The notes under the pieces: generated by a model
The model's database searches: none
The model's input: only the letters and a program-made list of their open reading frames with translations
Told to the model about the DNA's origin: nothing
Part shown: piece by piece, positions 58,332 to 64,000 of the stretch
How positions within the stretch are numbered: the stretch's first letter is position 1
Layout of the letters: every line of letters starts with the position of its first letter
Assembly: GCA_036500605.1 (NCBI GenBank)
Contig: DASYBU010000058.1
Span: forward strand, 62,001 to 126,000
Origin: JAFALK01 sp036500605
GTDB taxonomy: Bacteria > Pseudomonadota > Gammaproteobacteria > Burkholderiales > Burkholderiaceae_C
DNA length: 64,000 nucleotides
Direction: 5' to 3'
Position numbers and translations under genes: made by a program

Positions 58332-60338
58332 GCCTACACGATCGAGCATGTGCTGGTGCGGAAAAAGAGCATTCTCTACATCAGTCAAGCAGCAGCTGCG
58401 CTTCGGTTCGTCGCAACAATCTCGCGAAAGGAGCCTTGGGAGACGACTGCTGAAGATCTTCGCCTTGCCTGCGAGCTCTCGGACGAACTTCAGCCATCTC
58501 GCGGTCGCACCGTCGTCATCCTGGCATTCATCTCAAGCGTCGTTGATCCACTGCATCTCTTCAATGCATGCCCGCTGAGCGGCATGCTTACCCGGCCAGA
58601 AAAAATGCGCTCAGGAAGAGCGCGATTTGCTCAAGCCACGACAAAGCTAGCGAAGACGCTGGCAGAACGGAAGGCCGAGGAAAAGTTGCCCGACCGCCGC
58701 GCGTTCTGGGAGCTGGTACGCATCGTCTTCACCGAGAAACCTCGCAACCTGAACGACGCGCTTCGCTTCGCGATGATCAAGGTGCTGCTGATTACAGGTC
58801 TTCGAGTTGGCGAAGTCGCTCATCTCCCGTTGGATTGGAGGCGCACGCGTGCCTACGTGGACGGCTCGGGTCGACCGGCCGGCGACCTTGGCGGGATTTC
58901 CGAGACGCTCTCCATCCGGCATTTCGCGGAGAAGCAGGACACGAACAAGCTCTACGAAGATACGCAGTTTGTGCCAGAAATGTTTCGCGAGGCGTTGGAG
59001 AGCACGTTGGCGCAAGTCGCTATGTTGACCGCCCCGCTTCGCACAACTCTCAAGGCTCAGTGTGAATCAGGTCGTGTGTTTCCAATGTACGAGCCCGATC
59101 AGCTCGTTGATACCTTGGAAATGTACGTCCGCATGACGGGGAATCCAGTGTGGGCAGTTGGTGCTCCGGAAGTGGACGATCGGATATTTCGATACGCCGA
59201 CACGCTGGATACCGCGGAGTTGTCCAATCTTCAGTCGCTTCAGATGAATACAACGACTGTTCAAGCAGCGGTCAGCCGCTACTTCTCGCCGGAGCGTCGT
59301 GCTCTAGGTCTTGTGCTTCGCGATTCGGATGGAAATCCAACTCAAGGTCGCGGCGTTCGCGGAACCTATCTCCGGATTGCCGAGGTTGAAGCCTACGTGG
59401 CAAGACATCAGCCCAGCAAAATATCCGACATGGCTGCTCTTACGCTAGACAACGGTACAGCAATCGCCGCCTGGGAAATGCTCTTTCTGATGCCTAAGCG
59501 AGCGGTTGGCGCCGGTCGCGACCAGACAATTATGGACCCGTCTTTCACGGCGTCGGTCGGTATTGCTGATGAATCACTGCTGCAACTCTCGCTTGGAAGC
59601 GACTCCCATAAGGATCGGTCTCTGTTCACGCTTTACGGGCAAGCAGAAGAAGATCGAAATCTCTCCATAAAGAGCCACTCATTCCGGCATCTTCAGAACA
59701 CCGAATTGTTCCGACTGGGCGTAGCTGACACCATCATCTCCAAGCGCTTCAATCGTCGGAGCGTGGCACAAAGCTATGACTACGATCACCGGAGCCTGGC
59801 CGAGGAACTGGATCAGATCGAACTACCGGAGGAATGGGAGCTGATGATCGGGGCAAGTAAGGCTGCAACGGTTGCCAAGATGATCCAGGCGGGAAGAGCC
59901 AGTGGCCCCATTGTTCGCGAGTTCAAGAGCATTCAGATCACGGAAGGCGACGAGGCCGCGCTGCGCTTTTTGGCGGCCGAGGCCGACGGGTTCCACGCGA
60001 CACCCTACGGCACTTGCCTCAACTCGTTCACAGTGGACCCGTGCCCCAAGCATCTGGAATGTTTCACCGGCTGCCGTCATCTATCGGCCACGAACTTACC
60101 GGAGCATCAGGACAACATCCTCAAGTTGCATGGACGGCTGAAGATTGCACTGGAGAGCGCGCAGGCACGGCCCGACGGCACTGTCGGCAAGACCAATCAA
60201 ATTGCACATGCGATGGAGCGGCTCAAGGGGGTCGAGGCGTTGATGTCCACCCTCCCCGGCCAATCCGTATTCCCGGAGGGCAAAGACCTCGCCGGGACGT
60301 CTGCAAACCAACATCAGAGTGTTCTCCATGGCACGTAA
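58332..60338 (+). pseudogene. ginC: GinC-like tyrosine recombinase, 3' fragment
   Basis: This holds 668 residues, continuing in frame from the 5' fragment (AWQDLIK then AYTIEHVLVRKKSILYISQ). Catalytic elements are present: R in LITGLRVGEVAHLPLDW, IKSHSFRHLQNTELFRLGV (HxxR), and Tyr in YDYDHRS. A C-terminal Cys group (TCLNSFTVDPCPKHLECFTGC) resembles the zinc-binding end of GinB. A GTG at 58,350 could start a truncated protein, but the N-terminal 110 residues would be missing. Confidence 0.88.
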
Positions 60339-60798
60339 GACAAATGACCCGACCCACATTGAACTCCGGGACCTACTTGCGAGCATGCTTGATGGCGACG
60401 AGGACATCACTGCGCGAGCAGTGGCGAGGCTGCATTCCTCGATAAGGAATGCAAGCGACTTCACGCGAAATGTCGAGCGACGGGCGCTCTTGGAGGAAGC
60501 TCAGGCTAAGCAACAGGGGCTTCGCAACTTCGCTGGAAAAATCAGGCGCGAAGGTTCTCGGGCGGCAGCGGAAAAGCTGCAGGCAGCGGAAGCGCGAATT
60601 CGCGAATTGGAAGGAGATGAAGCCGCCAGGGTTGCCAGCCACCTGGCGATGATTCATGCCGTGGCAGAGCTAGGTGGGACGGCAAAACTCCTTGCGTTCT
60701 ATCGGACGTATGCCGATGTGCGAGACCGGTTGCATCGGCAAGGCGCCCTGCCCGCCAGCCTTATTGCGGTCAAGCGCACAAAGTCAATGGGCATGTGA
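60328..60798 (+). CDS. ginD: Small fourth protein of the recombinase module (GinD-like)
   Basis: This 156-residue protein starts at the ATG at 60,328, overlapping ginC by 11 bases. It is mainly helical and charged (TARAVARLHSSIRNASDFTR, EKLQAAEARIRELEGDEAAR) with a basic end. In GInt islands the fourth gene codes for a small helical protein required for integration and excision. Position, overlap and size fit. Confidence 0.75.
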   Translation: MARKTNDPTHIELRDLLASMLDGDEDITARAVARLHSSIRNASDFTRNVERRALLEEAQAKQQGLRNFAGKIRREGSRAAAEKLQAAEARIRELEGDEAARVASHLAMIHAVAELGGTAKLLAFYRTYADVRDRLHRQGALPASLIAVKRTKSMGM

Positions 60799-60835
60799 AC
60801 GGGCGTGACGCTCGGATACTCAGTTTGAACTCGCC

Positions 60836-61078
60836 TCACGGCCCTGGCGCGCCGTCCGAATTCTGAACGTCGGACCCGAAGCGGCCCTTTTGCGCAGGGT
60901 CAAATATGCCAACACCGTTCCGACGATCCTCGTCCATTAGCCGCTCGAAGTCAGGGCTCCCGAACTCACGGCCCACGGGGCGCATCTGATCCCACTGGCG
61001 ATCCTCCAGCGAGCTGTACCTGTTTCGATGAAGCAGTGCCTGAATGATGGCTTCTTTTCTTTTGCGCAATGTCGTCAT
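60836..61078 (-). CDS. Hypothetical 80-residue protein
   Basis: It starts MTTLRKRKEAIIQALLHRNR and contains SSLEDRQWDQMRPVGREFGSPDFERLMDEDRR. There is no known domain. Its ATG overlaps the end of the IS3 orfA fragment frame (ATGA), so it could be a chance frame or read from the fragment. Low confidence. Confidence 0.35.
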   Translation of the reverse strand: MTTLRKRKEAIIQALLHRNRYSSLEDRQWDQMRPVGREFGSPDFERLMDEDRRNGVGIFDPAQKGRFGSDVQNSDGAPGP

Positions 61079-61243
61079 GTGGCGTCCATAGCTCCCGCGG
61101 CGGAAAGTGTTCCAAGAACCATACGATCGCGCTCCAATCCAGCAACCCACCGCGATGGGTATTCCCCTCGGTGCTCCTGCACCATGCGCGCTGCCCGCTC
61201 CGCGGACCTGAGGCGAGAACTTGTTCGATTTATGCGGCTCCAT
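61079..61243 (-). pseudogene. IS3-family orfA, N-terminal fragment
   Basis: HKSNKFSPQVR in one frame, then, after a frame change, SAERAARMVQEHRGEYPSRW, equals the OrfA N-terminus of IS3 elements. After WVAGLERD it no longer matches the family. It is a second IS3 relic, outside the transposon and inside the host island. Confidence 0.7.
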
Positions 61244-61311
61244 CTTTTCAAGAGTTGGAGCCGCCCCAAACCAGGGCGGGCGATTTAATGCCCGTCCCTG
61301 CCGACTCGCTT

Positions 61312-61818
61312 CTATTCATCGTCATCGGCCAGCCATACGATTTTTATGCTCCGCTCGTTGCCAAACGTGGTGCGATGAAGGCTCCAGAGAAACGAGCCAG
61401 AGTCGGTCTCAATTCTCCAGCAACTTTCGATGGCCTCGGGTTCGGCGCATTCGGTGATGGCGGCACAGCGAGCGAAGACCAAGTGATCGCCACCAGCTAC
61501 TTGCTCCGGCAGGAGAACGTAGAGGCGCCGGTAGTCCCAACAGTCGAGCTGCGCCGCACTGAGAGCTTCCGCCAGTAGGCCAAAGATCAAGCGACGATTG
61601 ATCGGCGCAGTGTTACCGGAGCGTTTTGCTTTCACATGGAGAAGCCAGACCGGAAACGGATTGGCCAACTCGGTGGACCGATAGAGACTGGAGCCTGGCT
61701 CAACCTTCAGGCCCTCTGGCCAAGGCAAGAACCAAGTCTCGTGTACTCGAAACATGCCGAGGCTCTCCATGAGTCTGTCGCGGGTGATCTTCTGATGCCG
61801 ACCGATTTGGCTCGACAC
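61312..61818 (-). CDS. Hypothetical protein
   Basis: This 168-residue protein has no family I recognise. It has a mixed pattern (RDRLMESLGMFRVHETWFLPWPEG, RSTELANPFPVWLLHVKAKRSG and SFLWSLHRTTFGNERSIKIVWLADDDE). It is divergent from the XRE gene at 61,873 with a 54-bp shared promoter, so that regulator may control it. Confidence 0.6.
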   Translation of the reverse strand: MSSQIGRHQKITRDRLMESLGMFRVHETWFLPWPEGLKVEPGSSLYRSTELANPFPVWLLHVKAKRSGNTAPINRRLIFGLLAEALSAAQLDCWDYRRLYVLLPEQVAGGDHLVFARCAAITECAEPEAIESCWRIETDSGSFLWSLHRTTFGNERSIKIVWLADDDE

Positions 61819-61872
61819 AAATGTGTGTAATCGTCCGTGGTCTGATTGTCATCATATGTCGATCATCCGGGC

Positions 61873-62118
61873 ATGCCAACGCCCTCCCCCAGGCATGCGC
61901 AGGATCCGATCTTGGTAGCCCTGGGCAATGCAATCCGCGAGACCCGATTGGAATTGGGCGTGTCCCAAGAAGATCTAGCGCACAAGAGCCATATTGATCG
62001 CGCCTATATGAGCAGCATTGAACGCGGCAGCCAGAACCCGGGAATCATTTCCATCGCGCGCATCGCGGCGGCGCTTGGATTGACGCTAGGCGATTTAATG
62101 GGACGGGCACGGCTCTAG
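61873..62118 (+). CDS. XRE-family HTH regulator (island cargo)
   Basis: This is an 81-residue protein from the ATG at 61,873; an in-frame start at 61,846 is less likely. The HTH is RETRLELGVSQEDLAHKSHIDRAYMSSIERGSQNPGIISIARIAAALG, very close to the compact C-protein/Cro-type regulators often found with restriction systems. No restriction gene is directly adjacent, though an HNH gene lies 1.1 kb downstream. Bases 62,119-62,330 show nothing. Confidence 0.85.
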   Translation: MPTPSPRHAQDPILVALGNAIRETRLELGVSQEDLAHKSHIDRAYMSSIERGSQNPGIISIARIAAALGLTLGDLMGRARL

Positions 62119-62330
62119 TCGGAATCTCTGCGTTCACAAGACTACGAACAGCAGTTTGCCGTTCGCGAATGTTGGCGACGCTTCCGGCATCATCATCGTA
62201 GACTTGGAAGCCGAGCCTGCTACGTTCGGCGCTGGACGAGGCTCACCATCGCAGTGTTTGAGATCAACGCATTGACCTCAATGCAAATCAGTCCAACTGC
62301 GCAATGTCGCGTCACCCTATCGCCGCACGA

Positions 62331-63113
62331 CTAAGTTTTTTTGTGCCGTCTGAGGTAGTTCACCGCATCTCGCTGCAATATCGGCTCAAGCAAGGGTGTG
62401 ACCGCGATGGGATGTCCGTGGCCGCGCACGAAGCAATAGCGGCGCATCTGATCAGTCAGTCCTTTGCCGACGGCGATAGACAACGCGAGACCTGGCAAGG
62501 GAAATTTATAGACCCTTACTGCACCGAGCCGCTTCCCAACCGGCGTTGCAGTGAGGCGAGACAACTGGCCACGTTCGCGCACGGCAATGTGCAGCGCCAC
62601 GTGTTCCGGAAAGTCGGCCTTGCCAACAAGATAACGCCGCATGGGTTCGCCGTACGGCCCGATCGACACTGGCACATGCCCACTCTCATCCCATCCATGA
62701 ATCGACCCACGCCAGAAGATGCTTGCAGCGAAATACGTCAAGGCCGCGACGTCGATTTCGGGAATGACCGCCGCTAGGTAAACTCGAGTTGCCTCACCGT
62801 CCAAGCGGACCTCCGCCCTGTGCCGTTCCAGGATGTCCTGTAGCCGGAACGTGTCATCGGCACGCAGGAAATGCTTCATGACCCAGTCTTCACCAAGCCG
62901 GCTCAGCCGATCCTCGCAACTGTCGCACAACAGGTGAGCCTTCAATTGCTTGGAGGTCCGGACCGCATGGTCGCTCGTGATCCGCCACGGGTCAGGGCAT
63001 CCCCCGGTCTCCCGAAGTTGCCGGTAGACACCCTTGGGTATGTAGTGGCTGTCGCGAAGCACGACGTCCGGGCTCAGACACAGTTTGCAGGTGCCGAGAG
63101 GCGCTGTTGGCAT
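62331..63113 (-). CDS. Zinc-finger hypothetical protein
   Basis: This 260-residue protein starts at the ATG at 63,113 (MPTAPLGTCKLCLSPDVVLR). The N-terminal Cys pair (CKLC) and a second pair (LLCDSCEDRLSRLGEDWVMKHF) with DSHYIPK between form a treble-clef-like HNH-type zinc site. The rest is mixed alpha/beta. Similar proteins are frequent in phage and defence islands without known function. It lies 86 bp downstream of the HNH gene. Confidence 0.7.
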   Translation of the reverse strand: MPTAPLGTCKLCLSPDVVLRDSHYIPKGVYRQLRETGGCPDPWRITSDHAVRTSKQLKAHLLCDSCEDRLSRLGEDWVMKHFLRADDTFRLQDILERHRAEVRLDGEATRVYLAAVIPEIDVAALTYFAASIFWRGSIHGWDESGHVPVSIGPYGEPMRRYLVGKADFPEHVALHIAVRERGQLSRLTATPVGKRLGAVRVYKFPLPGLALSIAVGKGLTDQMRRYCFVRGHGHPIAVTPLLEPILQRDAVNYLRRHKKT

Positions 63114-63199
63114 CCGCTGCATTTTGCACGCACAACGGGCCAGCAACATACCAACCGATATTGAGAAATGCGGCCCCCCAAAGCGCTGCCGGCTGTGGC

Positions 63200-63547
63200 T
63201 TACGGCAAGAGCCCTTTCATTCGTATCCACTGCGGGTGCCAACGGCCTTGGCTAATGCGCTGGCGGACATATGCGAGGTAGACCTTGGGTGACGGCGGGC
63301 GCTTCAATTTGTGCCTGGTGCAGTTGCAGCGTCTACAGGCGGCGACCAGATTGCCAGGCACGCCTCGCCCGCCATCTGACCGGGCCTGTAGGTGCTCTGC
63401 GGTGCATTGAAGGTACGCAGCCGCTCGCGGTGGGACATTCGACAGTTCCAATGGCGACGCTTCCCACATCAACACGCCGCAGTACCAGCAGCGCCCGTGC
63501 TGCCGGCCGAAAGCTCTATGGCGATGAATTCGAATTTTTGAAGACAT
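63200..63547 (-). CDS. HNH endonuclease
   Basis: This 115-residue protein has the HNH core GRCWYCGVLMW, TAEHLQARSDGG and NLVAACRRCNCTRHKLKR, with a zinc pair of CxxC motifs and the EH catalytic step. Its small size suggests a free-standing nuclease of phage or island type. It is upstream of the zinc-finger gene, and the two may be co-transcribed. Confidence 0.82.
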   Translation of the reverse strand: MSSKIRIHRHRAFGRQHGRCWYCGVLMWEASPLELSNVPPRAAAYLQCTAEHLQARSDGGRGVPGNLVAACRRCNCTRHKLKRPPSPKVYLAYVRQRISQGRWHPQWIRMKGLLP

Positions 63548-63718
63548 GAGGACTCCTTGTTACGGATAGTCCCCGCATCTGAGATCCAGTGATGGCGGGC
63601 GCCGTCGCTAGGCGTATCGGCTGTGCTGTCCCGGAGCGGGTCCAGCGGGCATGGCCTCCCGGCCAGCGCCGCTCAATTCTGCGACTAGCCGTTGAATCGC
63701 GCAAGCAAGGCTTACCGC

Positions 63719-64000
63719 CTACATCACCCTCATGCGACGCCCTTTTCGAAGCGTTGGGTGAGCAGCAACCATCTCCTTCGGCAGCGCGAAATCCGCCGTG
63801 CGCGAGAAAACAAACCGCTCAGCGTATGAAACTTGCAGCGAATTAAAATTAATAACATTGTTCGCATCGACTTCTACATACCGATGGGATTCAATGCTTG
63901 TTATGAATTTCTCGGTTTTTGTCAATTCATCAATTTGCGGCGCCGCCAACTGATGCTTCGAATGAAGTATTTTCTGAATTCGTTCTCTGCCGTCAAGCAT
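63719..64000 (-). CDS. Hypothetical protein (may extend beyond window)
   Basis: This is a 93-residue reading frame from an ATG at the very last bases of the window; a more upstream start may lie outside. The central part (KTEKFITSIESHRYVEVDANNVINFNSLQVSYAERFVF) is A/T-rich compared with the rest. No family is recognised. Bases 63,548-63,718 contain no gene I can support. Confidence 0.5.
   Translation of the reverse strand: MLDGRERIQKILHSKHQLAAPQIDELTKTEKFITSIESHRYVEVDANNVINFNSLQVSYAERFVFSRTADFALPKEMVAAHPTLRKGRRMRVM

Larger units (their letters stand above)
28803..64000 (+). mobile_element. GInt-like genomic island (ginABCD module plus cargo, right end beyond window)
   Basis: The island begins in the 168-bp gap after the maa-like gene. 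That gap is A/T-richer than its surroundings (28,861-28,985). Overlapping genes follow that match the GInt description I recall: three tyrosine recombinases (ginA, ginB, ginC) and a small ginD at the left end, then cargo, then a short AT-rich right end. The exact left attachment repeat cannot be fixed without the right end. A Tn3-family transposon at 31,974-58,325 is nested inside ginC, so the module is probably inactive now. Confidence 0.7.

Overview
The window is high-GC DNA from a betaproteobacterium, most likely a Burkholderiales member near Comamonadaceae/Sphaerotilaceae. This rests on the conserved chromosomal genes and their layout, not on any ribosomal marker, and is an inference.

Region 1 (1-28,800) is ordinary chromosome. 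It holds a reverse-strand glycine-use operon: tandem glycine riboswitch, gcvT, gcvH, gcvP and sdaA, which is cut by the window edge. Two related long-hairpin repeats sit in its gaps. Next come an OmpR-type two-component pair, a CAP-domain lipoprotein, a DegQ/MucD-type protease with a PmrA-like TTTAAG direct repeat in its promoter, a sterol-desaturase family enzyme divergent from a LysR regulator, a lipoprotein phosphatase, a beta-propeller/amidohydrolase, a GH128-like lipoprotein, two small stress-type proteins, a hybrid PAS histidine kinase, a decayed chemotaxis-receptor fragment, a papain-like protease fused to an alpha/beta hydrolase, and a GH3 beta-glucosidase with a DeoR regulator, a small-molecule kinase and a maltose O-acetyltransferase-like gene.

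Region 2 (about 28,800 to beyond the window end) is a genomic island. It opens with an overlapping gene set that matches what I recall of the ginABCD module of GInt islands: three tyrosine recombinases and a small fourth protein. The third gene, ginC, is split. An element at 31,974-58,325 (26,352 bp) with 47-bp terminal inverted repeats (one mismatch) and a 5-bp target duplication (ATTAA) interrupts it. Removing the element and one ATTAA copy rejoins ginC in frame as a 776-residue recombinase.

Region 3, nested in region 2, is that element. It is a Tn3-family transposon resembling the Tn4651/Tn5041 group: a 993-residue transposase, a tyrosine recombinase (TnpS/TnpI-like), and a KfrA_N coiled-coil protein (TnpT-like) at the far right. 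About 17.6 kb of cargo separates the divergent tnpS-like and tnpT-like genes. The cargo looks like conflict genes: two HAD-superfamily proteins of the Swiss-army-knife RNA-repair type, two XRE regulators with palindromic operators, a TIR/deoxyribosyltransferase-like effector, a low-GC membrane protein, an RHS protein with a putative immunity gene, a displaced and frameshifted RHS toxin tip (DUF4329-like) followed by an NTF2-fold immunity protein, a possible ADP-ribosyltransferase downstream of a broken SIR2-like gene, and several IS remnants. An unrecognised 834-residue protein with a zinc ribbon and a PD-(D/E)XK-like C-terminus lies between the transposase gene and the left inverted repeat; it is the best candidate for an undescribed system.

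After ginD (60,800-64,000) the island cargo resumes with an IS3 remnant, hypothetical proteins, an XRE regulator, a zinc-finger protein and an HNH endonuclease. No tRNA, rRNA or CRISPR array was recognised.
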